From: Coturnix japonica
Lineage: Eukaryota; Chordata; Aves; Galliformes; Phasianidae
Reading direction: 5' to 3'
Assembly: GCF_001577835.2 (NCBI RefSeq)
Contig: NC_029541.1
Coordinates: 2,289,141-2,353,140, forward strand
DNA length: 64,000 bases
The notes under the pieces: generated by a model
The model's database searches: none
What the model was told of the DNA's origin: nothing
Seen by the model: the letters and a program-made list of their open reading frames with translations, nothing else
Shown: piece after piece, positions 37,017 to 48,290 of the stretch
How positions within the stretch are numbered: the stretch's first letter is position 1
How the letters are laid out: every line of letters begins with the position of its first letter
Program-made: the position numbers and the translations under genes

Positions 37017-37289
37017 GCTACAGCATCTTCACTTCTCTGCATCTCTTGCTGGAGAATTCCAGCTACCAACCTGAGGAATCTACGTCATAAACCTGGGAAA
37101 GGGAGAAGAAATTGAAGGGGAAAAGAGAAAAATAGGATCCCAAGTTATGGGCTGCAAGATAATACAGAAATACCCTCAAACTCACCAACCCAACAGCCAG
37201 GAAAGCATTACAAACCTCATTCTGAAATACTGCACTGATACACGTTGCTCTGCTTGTTATAGTAAGCGAGACAGAGACAAGGAATTATA

Positions 37290-38096
37290 TTAGAATCGAG
37301 TCTGATTCTCTGCAGCTCTGATCCTCATCCTCTCCTGCAAGAAGCGGAGAGCTAAGCTTACCACGATGACCCCTACCAGCCCAACTCCCAATCCTATCGA
37401 GTATCTATGAAACAATTTCTTTTGCCAAAAATACTGCTGCTCTTCCAAGTCTATGAGGGTGCTGTTGGCTTCCATTCCTTCCTGTTTCCTGATTGCCAGC
37501 TTCTGCTCCTCAGTCAAGGATTTAACAAAGTCCAGGTTCACCATGTCATCTCGGATCACCCTGACCCCAAAGTAGATCCTCTTGATGACCCTAAATGTCT
37601 TTAACACTCGCACATCACAGCGGTACGTCCCCGCGTCGGACTCCTTGGCTGGGGAAAAGACAACGGTATAATCAGGGTTTCTGAAAGGTACAAACAGAAG
37701 ATCATTCATGGTGATGAGACCAGAGGCGACCTTCCATGTACAGCTGTACCCTCTGAGACCGAAATTGATGACGTCCGAGCTCAGGCAGCTGAGCACAAAG
37801 GGTTTACCCACAGGGATGGTGAAGTGGAGCAAACCACAGCCCCAAGTGGTGGTGCAGTGGGAGCGGCGCGTGGTGCAGTTCTTCCTCTCTCCTGATGGTG
37901 TGACCTCGCACATCTCCTCTATTTGCAGGCCCAGCCCGCAGGTGACGCTGCAGGACGTGGAGTTCACTGCAACCTCAGCCTCCACCGACTGCAGCTCTGC
38001 TGGGATGGTCACTTGTGGAATGGAAGCTTCCAATGGGAGGCAGGAAAGTCCAAGTAGCATCATGCCGAGGATGAAGCCATTCCTAAAGGTCTTCAT
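37290..38096 (-). CDS. TMEM81: Transmembrane protein 81
   Basis: This is a single-exon type I membrane protein of 268 residues. TMEM81 is a sperm surface protein that joins IZUMO1 and SPACA6 in the complex that meets the egg (published for vertebrates). The product has a signal peptide (MKTFRNGFILGMMLLGLSCL) and a cysteine-rich, thrombospondin-1-like segment (SCSVTCGLG, then MCEV, NCTTRRSHC and WGC). An Ig-like domain follows with the SCLSSD and GTYRCDV cysteines, then a single membrane helix at about residues 232-253 (GLGVGLVGVIVVSLAL) and a short basic tail. I chose the third methionine of a frame that opens at 38114: it has a purine at -3 (GCCATGA) and its sequence aligns with the start I recall for human TMEM81 (MKVLATS). 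Using the first methionine would add six residues. Confidence 0.93.
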   Translation of the reverse strand: MKTFRNGFILGMMLLGLSCLPLEASIPQVTIPAELQSVEAEVAVNSTSCSVTCGLGLQIEEMCEVTPSGERKNCTTRRSHCTTTWGCGLLHFTIPVGKPFVLSCLSSDVINFGLRGYSCTWKVASGLITMNDLLFVPFRNPDYTVVFSPAKESDAGTYRCDVRVLKTFRVIKRIYFGVRVIRDDMVNLDFVKSLTEEQKLAIRKQEGMEANSTLIDLEEQQYFWQKKLFHRYSIGLGVGLVGVIVVSLALRFLQERMRIRAAENQTRF

Positions 38097-38619
38097 GGCA
38101 GCCATGTAAAGCATGTAAATACAGTTAAGTGTTAATCTTCAAACAGAAATCTCACCCAACGAGACAGGTTTAAAGTATAACACTGCTGGGAAGGTGCAGC
38201 ACATCACTGCGTGGGTCAGAACACCAATGAGTTCCAGTTCCCAGGCAGCAGAACATTTAAACCCACTGTATCCCAGCAACTGGGATCTACTCGACTATTT
38301 ATTAAGTCCTCCCTTCTACTCCCTGACATTTCCATGCTATTTCACATGAATTTCCACGCTGCTGTTCCAGTTTCATCTTCTCACCAAACTATAAAACGTT
38401 ACGTCTTAATTAGTGGAACCTCTACAACAATGTTGCATAGGCCAAAGAAATCATGATTACATGCACAGCACCTGCATAGCTCTGCTCTACAGACACTCAT
38501 CCTAAAACCTAAAGTCCATCCCAAAGGGCTGTGATTAAGGCATCAGAGCTCTATGGCAGGGTCCATTGGTCCAACATCCCAATAGGAAAAGCCAAGACTT
38601 AGCCGTGACTTTTAGGAAA

Positions 38620-40422
38620 TAAAACACACCTTCTTTATTTACAGACACAAACCTAAAACCAGTGCTATATGCTACCACCAAGCCAGGATCTGACCAGTAT
38701 TGTACAAAACTACAGGTGTCAGGAAATAAAAAGAGAGGAGACGACAAACCAAGGACACACACACGCTGTACAGAGAGGCTTTAAGAGAAATGAAGGCTGG
38801 AGTCTGTGGCAAATGATTCACTTTAACACAACCAGGAGAGCCATTGCCTGTGTATCTTGTGAAGGTTTGAGCTCAGCCACGCCGTGTATGGGAAGGTTTG
38901 ACATAACAGCGTCCCACGGGAGATGCGAGGCATCCTATAAGCAGAAAGAACAAAGGAAACCAATGCTGCACACGTGGGAACAAACGTCATTAAGCAGATC
39001 ACTGGACCAAAGTGGGAAATGAAAACACCAGTTTGTAAAACCCTCCTGTTTTAACACGTCTCCTCTCTCTTGCCATGCTTATATCATGTTATCATGCTTC
39101 CCACTGCAAATTAACACCTCTCTTTATAACTCCTCAGTCTTTAATGTCTGCAGGATACTGTGGAAACCTAAATAGTTGGTGATAACCTCAATAATTACAA
39201 AAAGCTGAATGTAATGGTATAGGAACTATGAAACAAAAGGGATTGGGAATGAAAACTGTCTGGTACAAGATCTGGCTGCAGATACCAGATAGAGACAAAT
39301 GACTCTACCCCATTCCCACAAGGAAAATATTACAAGTGAAAGGTTAAAGCACAGCTGGGAATAAAGCTGAGAGCATTCACCTACTCTTGATTCAGACATG
39401 GGAAAGAGAAGGGAAAAAAAACCCAAAAGAGCATGTTTAAAAACTCGTGGTCCATATGTTTGTCTGTTACAATCACACCGTGATTCATTTCATCTTTAAG
39501 GATAGCTGAAGAAATACAGTTTCACTTAGGAGAAATAGTGGCTGCTCCTTCTCTTAGTACAACTATGTACCAGCTAAGGAGGTAACAGCATTCCTGGTGG
39601 GGCATCTTAAATGGAAACAGAATAAACACACTTGCAAGGACAGAAAGACACTGCCAACACTGGTCTTCATAGCACTCAGTTTAAACGCTTTCGTCTAGAC
39701 TGTATTTTATATAGAGCTACCTCCACGTGCTCCTCTTCCCATCAGCAGAGTCATCCTCCGTGTCTAAAATATTAACAACATGAAAATTCATTCTTTGCAG
39801 ACTTCAGAGGGTGTCTTGATTCTTCACATTAGGTCTCTATCCACTTGAGATGAAATCAAACCTGGCACATAATCAGCAGCAGTTTCACTAAGCATGTCAG
39901 CATAGAAGACATCACACTGAGCTAACCAAAGCTGCAAGGCAATGCAGCTGGCACAGAAAGGCCTACAACTCACTGAAATGGGAATTAACAGCAAAAAAAG
40001 GGAAGTTGGGAGGATGCAGTCATTGGTATCAGGAATAAAACCACACACTTTGGGTATTTTTTCAATCCAGGAACAAAGAAAAATTACTTAAAAGACAATG
40101 GTTATGAGCTCTGGAGTGGCAGAGGGTCGGGTACCAGCTCAGTGCAGAACATTACAGGTGCCAACATGAAGGCAGTCCAGTCAGTCTCTTTGCAAACTGT
40201 GTGACCTGAGAGTCAGCATCTCACATTGCTCAACCAAGAGGCAATTAAGGAAGAACGAAGGCCGTTTCCTCTTCAATTACTCGTTTCTTATAAGAGTCAC
40301 TCCCTGAATCCATGAACAATCAGGCTGCTGTATTAAAGTCAGTCCGTTCTGACTGCTTCATCTATTTTCCATATTATGGTGCCGATACAGGAAAGAACAG
40401 AGGAAGATAAAGAAGAGGGTCT
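38620..40422 (-). other. RBBP5: RBBP5 3' UTR
   Basis: Non-coding sequence continues the last RBBP5 exon. Its right boundary is set by the stop codon and its left end by the poly(A) signal. No other gene is visible on either strand. Confidence 0.6.
38634..38639 (-). terminator. RBBP5: Poly(A) signal of RBBP5
   Basis: TTTATT on the plus strand gives AATAAA on the minus strand, followed by a GT-rich GGTGTGTTTTATTT element. It is the best hexamer between the RBBP5 stop (40423) and TMEM81, giving a 3' UTR of about 1.8 kb. It lies about 540 bases upstream of the TMEM81 start codon. Confidence 0.6.
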
Positions 40423-43400
40423 TCATAACAGTTCTGAGATGGCACCACCTGCTGAAGAGATCAAAGACAGGTGAAAAATAAATCATCTGACTCCGACAGT
40501 TTCTGAAATAAATGGACAAAAAACTAAAAGCCTTTGAGGATGTGATTCTCTACATTCCTTCTGGAATGAGATATAACCAACAAGACACGGTTTACTACAA
40601 ATAAAGACCTCTGTATCTGAGATGAGGCAGTTCATGGTCTCTGAGCTTTTAACCCACAGAGGCACAACCACACTTACCTGCTGGAAAACAGATGCAACAA
40701 CCCCAAAACCTCAAAGCAAAAGCACAACAGGAAGGAACAAATTCCACCTATACTGAGGTCAAACAAGTCTGCTGCGTGGCTTTGTTTCAGAACTACACAT
40801 TAAGCTTCCCAGTTTGTTTTTACCAAAAGCCAATTTTGACACGGCTGTTTTGACTACAAGACATTTACTGCCAGGCCCCAGCCAAGCAGCTCCAAATCAT
40901 CCACTGTAACAGCAAATCAGCCTGCAGCTCCCAGGGAATAAATGCTTGTGGAGAGGCTGTGTGAGTGAGTGATGGGCTCCTGCAGGAAGCAGCAGCACGT
41001 GGAATGAGCAGAGCTAACAGCTTCATGCAAGAGAGACAGCGAAGTGTGCCCAGCTCCAGCAGTGCAGGCAGAAGGCCATTGCAATCTAAACGTGGGTGGG
41101 CCTGAGGGAAAACTGGCTGTTCAAAATAGACATTGCGAGTCATAAAGAGAACAAAAGAGAGACGTGAATTTCATGGACTAGAAGACTGTTGTGAGTGCTG
41201 AGAGCTGAGGGACAGCTCCTTCAGTGGGCAGTCAGTGACTCACTGTGTGACTCACACAGACATTTCCAACACTAAGTGGTGGGATCTACTGCATGGATCT
41301 GTTAGATCCTTTTACATCAGCAACACTATATAAGGGAGCACAATAAATGAGAGAGAACTCCATCAGAGCAATATTATTTGCCTCTAGCTCAATCAAACTC
41401 AATAGCAGCAAAACACCTTTGCATGCTTATATAAAACTATATTTGAAAGAGCTCTACTAAATCCATTGGATGGGTAAAGAAAGCGGGGAGTTTGGGGTCT
41501 AAACTCAACCCCTTTATTCATAGCAAAAAAAGAGCTTTGTCTTCATGCTGCTCAAAAACCCAACGCTAAATCCACTGGTAGGGATATGCACGAGCCAAGC
41601 TCAGTAGAAATAGCAAACTGAATTCCACAGCAGGCTCATAAAAGCAAGTTAGACTATGACAACTGCATAGGAAGTAACACAGGACCAGCAGTGAGGGAAG
41701 GAGGAGAGAAAAAACAAAACAAACCAATTCTGTGCAGCCTAAAATCTGCAGCACTGCTATGTCACACCTTTGAATCTGTTTCTGTATCAACCATGGTCTC
41801 TCTCTTACAACGAAAAAACAAAGCAGAATGAACATCACTTAATCCAAACATTACTTCCTTTACTACACTTGAATGAGCATTTCCCAAATAAGCTCAAGTA
41901 GTGAATGAGACAGATGGGAAACACTGCCACCAGCTGAGAGCCAGACCCTGTCTGAGATTCAGAGTCTGGGTCCTAACAGAGGTGACAGAAACAGTCCCGT
42001 TCTGGTAAGTAACCAACAAAGCGTGGTTATAAAGCAAACAATGCAAAATGATCCAACAAAATCTGTCTTCTTTTACAGCAATTGCACTTCTTGGAATCTG
42101 ACTCAGGCTGTTCCATAGCCAGGATTACAAAATGCAGCTCCTGAATTTTATGCCAGGCTCCATTTATCAAAGAGACTGTTAGAAAAGCTCCATCTGAACC
42201 AGTGTGCCACCCCTACTAAAACCCAATGTGCTCCTCATATGCAACAACACACGCACAGCTATTGCTTTTATTACAAATACTAAAAGCACTTCCACTTCAA
42301 AAACAAATATATAAACGTTTGCCTATCCTTGACAGCAGCTAAACATCCAGTGAGCAAGGGCCATTTGGGAACATCAAGTGCTATGACTCTGCAAGGCCAC
42401 CAAGCAAGCAACAACGCTCACAGTGGGTCCTTACCTGTCAAAGGCTGTCCCAGCTCCGCCTGCACTTTACCCTTCGCTGCTCCTTCCAGAGGTAAAGCAC
42501 CTCTGTCCCCTTTGTAGAGTTTCGGTTTAAATGGAGAATCTTTGTCTTTACCTTTTGATCCTTTAGGCCTGCCTGCTTGCTTCTTCTTGGATTTACCATC
42601 TCCCTTCACACCCAGCAGCGGATGGACTTCTGCAGGAAGACAACGCGATACCACACTGAGTTATCCCTTAGGGTGCTTAAATTGGGTGTTAAATACAAAC
42701 AGCACTGAAAAATTACAGCTCTGAGATGTCTGCCCTCATTTCTGGTCTGCAAAACACCAGCAAACTTCATAGAGTGGATGGCCATTATAACAAGTAACTT
42801 CATAGGAAAGAGTGACCTTCTGAACTTCTTGCCTTTGGACCAAGCAAAGCTAGAAAGCATCTCAAATGCAGAACTGGTATTGAATCAATGGCAGCTCCTA
42901 CATACCATCATTAGGTACTCCTTGTAGCTCTATGTTGGTGGTTTTGGGCTTCTTCTTTGGTGCCTGAGGTCCATCAGAGGAGGACTGCCTCTTCTTCTCA
43001 GATCCTAAACCCTCATCAGTTAAGGAACTCTGAACAGCATCAGGTGGAGGCCCGTAGGGGTTTTCTTCTGGATCCTCTACTTCAGGAGCAATGGGTAAAT
43101 AAAGCAGAGCCTTGGAGTCCTCCAGTTCTTCATCACTGTAAAATAAAAAGTTACATTTACTTTTAAAACTAGGGAGTCTTTAATATCTTGTTTCTCTTCA
43201 TTTATAAAGCCTGACCCCAGTCTCTGCCAATGGTTTTTTACACAACTCTTTCTATCTGCTACAGCAGAGACACAAAACATCTAAGCGTACAGAGAGAGCT
43301 GCTATAGAGGAATGTCAGTGATATGTCCTGTATTCACACTTTAAACAAAGTTATTCTTTTACCTGCTACAAAAGGCAGCGATGGGATCCACACTCGTTAC

Positions 43401-46400
43401 ATCCACTTCTTCATCTTCTGCAGCATCAGCACCTGAGAAGCAGGAAGAAATCTGACTTGTTTCTACACTAACTACAGCCTTTTCCACTGCACAACTTTTT
43501 GGCACCACCAAGTGGCCAAATTGTGCTACTACTGATCCAAATTCCCCCCCCCCCCCCAGAACAGCCAGTTTTAATTCTTATTATGGTCATATATTTGGAC
43601 TAACGATTACTTGGTAACACCTGAATTTACAGGTAGACAAAGCCGTTTACAGTACCTGTCTGCTCTGGTTCACTCTTATCTTCATCTTCAATGTCAAACT
43701 CTGACTCTCTCTCTTCATATTCTACATTTTCATCCAGCTCTTTGAAATCAGGTGCAAAGGCACTCCAGTTTTCCTAAGTCACAAATTCAAGATGAGATTT
43801 ACCTCCATGTGAAGGAACAGCTGCCAAAGTGAGGATTCATGCACTGAAAATCTGACATTACAGCACTCCTTAAATATTACAATATATGCCATTACCTCTA
43901 AAACCAAGGATTCATTCATATTTAGCCACAGTAGTTTTGGCTCACTCAGATTTCAGCTACACATCCAGAATGACACCATACCCCCATCAAACATCCCCAA
44001 GATGATATATAGCACTTTATGCAAAGCATAACTAGTCCAGCAGGTGAAATATAAATACCCTACTCACATTCAACAGGATGGCAAACATCTTTCAAGTTAA
44101 GCAGGCGAAGCTAGAGAGTTTGCTGGGCTGGGTTTAAGAAAGGATTTTAACATGAAATAATTTAGGCTACTAGTCTAAATAACTAGTCTTAGGACTAGTA
44201 TGGATAGAGACCACCAGGGAAACCTCTTAGGAAGCAATGTGAAACACTTACCACTTGATTCTGAGCCCATATTGACACAACACCACTGGAAATAGAAGCT
44301 ATGATCGGTCGGACAGGATGCCACTGGGTTTATTTGAAAGAGAAAAGAGGAGGAGCTTGACTGGTAAATAGAATTAAGAAAGCTTAGACTTCTAAACAAT
44401 AAACTTAACGATAGCTGGCAGTGTTCTTACTGCTACATCCAAGAGCAGCTCTCCTCGGGTTCCATGGAGGATTTTCACCAGGTTTCCAATACTCTTCTCC
44501 CAGATGTAAAGAGCATGCTGACGTGCTGAACCTGCCACTATATATTCACCATCACCAGAGAAACAACACTTCTTCCATGGTGTCCTGCAAGCAAAGAGGA
44601 TAAGAACTGTGGTAACCTTACACCTTCCCATCCACAAATAATATTTAAGCTTCAAATCAATCTGTGACTCACACATTTCAAGTGAAAACATCTGTTGAAT
44701 AAGATACTGAGCTGCCCTTCATGCAGACTCCCACAGGTACTGAACATACAGACCTCAATGTCTTCAAGGCAAGTTGGCTTTCCTGCTACAGGCTGATCAC
44801 CCATTCTATTGCCTCTCACCTGTTCACTAAATCCTGCAGCTTCTGCATTGGTTCAGGCTCCCCATCTCGCCCACAGGTTAAAATTTCACGGCCATCGTAT
44901 ACCCTGATTATCCGATCAGCTGTGTTTATCAAGAAGCAGCTGTGGGAGGAATGCCAAAGAACATGCATTGTATTAAAGGGGAAAAAAAAAGTGGGGAGGG
45001 AAGTAAAAGGAATCAGAATATGCTGTGTGAAATGATTGTGGGAGGTTGTTTTTTTGTTAAGACCCGGTATAGTCCATATTAACTCACCTTCCCTTCCGAG
45101 CAAATTCAATTGATTTAATAGCTGTGGTGTTGCTGGTTCCAGTTGTCACTCTGAAGGAGGCAACGAGATCCTGAGTGTCTGTTTTTAAGACCAAGATCTG
45201 AAGATTAAAGAAACAGAATGGAATCAGCATCTCACTGTTACCCGCTCCCCTTTTAGTACCTTTCACATAACTACTAACCCTGACAACAGAAGCCTCAGCA
45301 ATCTACACAGGAATAGTTGGAATTCTGCTACTGCAGTTTCTGCGACATAAGCATTGGTTTATTTACACTGGAAAAGGATCCAACAAATACGGTCAAAGAC
45401 AAGAGCAGCACAAAGACCTCACTCAGATCTACATGCTACAGATGAAGTATGAAGACGATTGTAACGAGACAATATCAGTTATACAAGAGCCTTGTTTGTA
45501 TAATAAAACCAAGAACGCAACCTAAAAACATCACATATCATGATAAAGTAATCTAAGCTACAGCATCCAGTGCTCTTGCCACAGTCTCACCTTCCCTTTG
45601 GCATTGCCTGTATAAATGTATTCCCCTCGCCTGTCAAAGGAGGCCACGACGTTGAGATCAGAATCATCATCCACAGGAAGCACAACGTGTTTGGAGTCTG
45701 ACAGCGTCAGCATCACCGGAGCAGACTTCATGGGACAAACCAAAACCCTGTTTCTGCAAAGGAAAAACAGAAGAGCTCAGAGCTTCTGCTCTGCAAAAGG
45801 AACTTCCAAATTTAGGAATAAGAAAAATAAGTCAATCTGTATTGAGAAAGGCAGAACAACACTGTCTTTTATCCAGTCTTTCTTTCTAAAATGACATTAA
45901 GCCAGAGTCTGCTTTCATCTCCTTTCTTTTTCTGAAGGCTTCTCTATGTCTGTGCAGTATAAACTCAATGAGGCATTTCTATGCTCAGCCCTAAGGATTG
46001 CTCCCATGTTTACTCCCCTCCCTTCCTTTCAAAAGACCCACAGGCAATCCACATTGGAGCCCCACTCACAGAGGACACTCAGAAAGCCACAACAAATCCA
46101 AGTTAAGGCCCTCACTGTATAAAGAAGACAATATAAAAAGGTCTACCCAATAAAAATGCTTTCAATAATCATTACCACCACCCGAATGAGAGCATTCCTT
46201 CTTCATAGGACTTACTGGTCTCGAGGGTGATACTGAACTTTCAGGATAGGTGAAGGAAATCGAAACCTCTGGTCGCAGTCTCCTGACAGCACATCCCACT
46301 GCGATACAATGTTATCAGTCGAAGCACTCACCAGTTTGTGGCCATCCCGGCTCCAGCTACAGAGACAAAGAATGGTTCAGTTAAGAGCTATTGGCCTCTT

Positions 46401-48057
46401 CTCTCGTGTAATCAGTGATAGAACTAGAGGGAATGGTTTTAAGCTGCACCAGATTCAGGCTGAACACTACTTCTCAGAAAGGGTAGTCAGGTATTGGAAT
46501 GAACTGCCCAGGGAGGTGGTGGAGTCACCGACCATGGGAGTGTTCAAGAAACGTTTGGATGTTGTGTTGATGAATATAATTTAGCTGGGAAGTATTGGGA
46601 ATGGTTGGACTGGATGATCTTCTAGGTCTTTTCCAACCCTGATAATTCTGTGATTCTGTGAACTCATCCACTAACCAGTGTGTTAAATTAAAAGGTTGGT
46701 AAGGTCTTAAAGTTCAGCTTTGAATCCGTTGGCCTGAAAATCAACTTTAGGCAAGCAAAACATTTCACAGGCATTCTATGCTTTTAAAGGAAACTATCCT
46801 AAAACAGAGCAGCTTTATACACAGCCTGAAAGGGATCAGAGAAGGGGGAATGGCATTAAACTAAGGGTAGGGGTATAGGTTGGGTGTTGGGTTGAAGTCC
46901 TTCATTCAGAAGGCAGTGAGGCCCAATGCTTTTAAAGGAAACTATCCTAAAACAGACCAGCTTTATACACAGCCTGAAAGGGACAGGACGAGGGGGAATG
47001 GCATTAAACTAAAGGTATAGAGGTATAGGTTGGGTGTGGGGTTGAAGTCCTTCATTCAGAAGGCAGTGAGGCCCCATTATTACAGCCCAATAGTGGGTGC
47101 CCACCCCATGCAGCCTGAGCTGGGGGTGTAACACCGAATGACATCCATTATGAAGACCCACTCACCATAAGGAGCAGACAGGGTGGATGTGGGCGCTGAT
47201 GATCTTGGCGATCCCCCTGGTGAGGAAATCCCAGATGACGATACGACCGTCGTTACAACCCACGGCGAGCAGGGTGCCCCAGCGATTAAAGGTGCAGGTC
47301 AAGGCCATGCTGATACAATCCAACGTCCCATCGGCTTCCTATGGGGAACATGGGGCCGCTCAGGGAGCTGCGCTGGGCCCGCTGCAGGCCGGGGGCAGCA
47401 CTGTGAAGGCGGGTGGGCCCTTACCTCGGGGTAGTTCTGGCCGAAGGACTCTGGAACGGAATGTAAAGGCAGTTATTGAGCGATACGAGCCCTATGAAAC
47501 CCTATGGGGCCCTATGTGGCCCTATGAGGCCCTATGTGGCCCTATGAGGCCCTTTGAGGCCCTATTAGACCATATGTGGCCCTACGAAGCCCTATGGGAC
47601 CCTATGGGACCCTATGGGACCCTATGGGACCCTATGGGACCCTATAGCACCCTATGGGACCCTATGGGACCCTATGAGACCCTAAATATGGCACTATGAG
47701 ACCCTAAATATGGCACTGAGACCCTAAATATGGCACTATGAGACCCTATGAGACCCTATGTGGCCCTATGTGGCCCTATGTGGCCCTATGAGACCCTATG
47801 AGGCCCTATGTGGCCCTATGAGGCCCTATGAGGCCCTACGAGACCCTATGTGGCCCTATGAGACCCTATGAGACCCTATGAGACCCTACGTGGCCCTATG
47901 GGGCACTATAGGGCCATAGAGACCCTATGGGGCCATATAGACCCTATGGGGTCCCTACTGTGTCCCTATAACCCCTATGGGGCCCTATGAGGCCCAGCCA
48001 TCCCGCCCGCCCCCCCATAGCCCCGCTCCAGGCCCCACCGAGCAGCTCCAGGTTCAT
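40423..48057 (-). CDS. RBBP5: RB-binding protein 5, WD40 subunit of MLL/SET1 H3K4 methyltransferases
   Basis: This is a nuclear core subunit (with WDR5, ASH2L and DPY30) of KMT2/SET1 complexes; it activates the SET domain for H3K4 methylation. The spliced CDS is 1620 nt, 539 codons, against 538 in human. The N-terminus is [22 protein letters not shown]40 propeller spans about residues 20-325, with repeats such as [33 protein letters not shown] and VVSIWAQNQ. The activation and ASH2L-binding segment follows ([20 protein letters not shown], then SEFDIEDED), then the WDR5-binding motif [11 protein letters not shown] lysine-rich tail with PKKKPK and [16 protein letters not shown] signals ends in ISELL. 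Relative to the human sequence I recall, there is one extra residue in the tail (DRGALPLEG). All introns are GT-AG and the frame is open. I see nothing broken. Confidence 0.97.
43544..43557. repeat. Poly(C) homopolymer in RBBP5 intron 10
   Basis: Fourteen consecutive C bases lie on the plus strand (poly-G in the transcript). Length is prone to sequencing error. Confidence 0.85.
46390..46662 (+). mobile_element. CR1 LINE 3' fragment with ORF2 C-terminus, in RBBP5 intron 3
   Basis: This plus-strand CR1 fragment is antisense to RBBP5. The translated part shows the end of the CR1 ORF2 product ([15 protein letters not shown], then FKKRLD). It is followed by the 3' UTR core GGTTGGACTGGATGATCTTC and the terminal ATTCTGTGATTCTGTG octamer pair. 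It is 5'-truncated, with an intact 3' end. Its left edge is within about 35 bases of the acceptor of RBBP5 coding exon 4. Confidence 0.92.
46778..47074 (+). repeat. Tandem duplication of a 148-bp unit carrying a CR1-like segment
   Basis: Bases 46778-46925 and 46926-47074 are two direct copies differing at a handful of positions. Each contains a GGGAATGGCATTAAACTAA-like piece followed by GGTTGGGTG and TTGAAGTCCTTCATTCAGA. This resembles an internal stretch of CR1 LINEs. The high identity suggests a duplication much younger than the CR1 insertion itself. It lies in RBBP5 intron 3. Confidence 0.85.
47487..47993. repeat. Decamer minisatellite (GGCCCTATGA/GACCCTATGN)n in RBBP5 intron 1
   Basis: About 50 tandem units of 10 bp share the core CCCTATG, with variable GGC/GAC and A/T/G positions. 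Blocks of like units (GGGACCCTAT runs, then CTAAATATGGCACTATGAGAC longer variants) indicate local amplification. The array fills most of the 588-bp intron between coding exons 1 and 2. The pre-mRNA strand is a series of CATAGGGYC units, so GGG runs recur every 10 bases. Frames through it (repeating WPYEALC-like peptides) are spurious. Confidence 0.97.
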
Positions 48058-48290
48058 CGCGGCCTCCGCCCCGCTCCGTCCGACTCCGGCACTGAAGGAC
48101 CCCTCAGGGGGCCTTGGTTGAGCACAGCGCTGCCCGCTGCGTTCGCCTGATGGATCTAATCGCTCTTCCCACAGCCGGCGATCAGGCAAGTGAAGCGGGC
48201 AGCCCTAAGAGTGCTCACATATAAAGGGTCCGGACGGGCAGCGCGATCGCGACGCAAAGTTCCGGGGTATAAAAAGGAACGAGCAAAGAG
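48058..48290 (-). promoter_or_regulatory. RBBP5: RBBP5 promoter and 5' UTR, CpG-rich
   Basis: The 230 bases upstream of the RBBP5 ATG are the richest in CpG of this part of the window and include the 10-bp palindrome CGCGATCGCG at 48242-48251. The initiator context is GCCGCGATGA, with purine at -3. The whole promoter has to fit between the RBBP5 start and the DSTYK poly(A) signal at 48305. TATAAA-like strings occur but face the plus strand. The transcription start is not determined. Confidence 0.6.

Larger units (their letters stand above)
40423..48057 (-). other. RBBP5: RBBP5 coding exon map
   Basis: Coding exons in transcription order (minus strand): 48039-48057, 47425-47450, 47166-47338, 46216-46356, 45591-45753, 45088-45197, 44820-44939, 44431-44584, 44252-44323, 43656-43773, 43363-43432, 42906-43135, 42435-42629, 40423-40451. 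The first two coding exons contribute only 19 and 26 nt. The last coding exon contributes 29 nt and carries the 3' UTR. The largest intron is 40452-42434, in which I see no gene. Confidence 0.93.

Noticed and set aside
36661-37074. 137-codon plus-strand frame with GTQKQ repeats
   Set aside because: It is created by the 15-bp minisatellite; several frames are open through it.
46309-46584. 91-codon plus-strand frame as a host gene
   Set aside because: It mixes antisense RBBP5 exon 4 with the C-terminal coding remnant of a CR1 LINE.
47187-47699. 170-codon plus-strand open frame with repeated WPYEAL-like peptides
   Set aside because: Half of it is antisense to RBBP5 exons 2-3 and half is the decamer minisatellite; it is produced by the tandem repeat.
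48215-48280. Plus-strand TATA boxes (ATATAAAGG, TATAAAAAG) as a promoter for a divergent plus-strand gene
   Set aside because: No plus-strand coding exon or donor follows. On the minus strand the same bases serve as the T-rich element after the DSTYK poly(A) signal.
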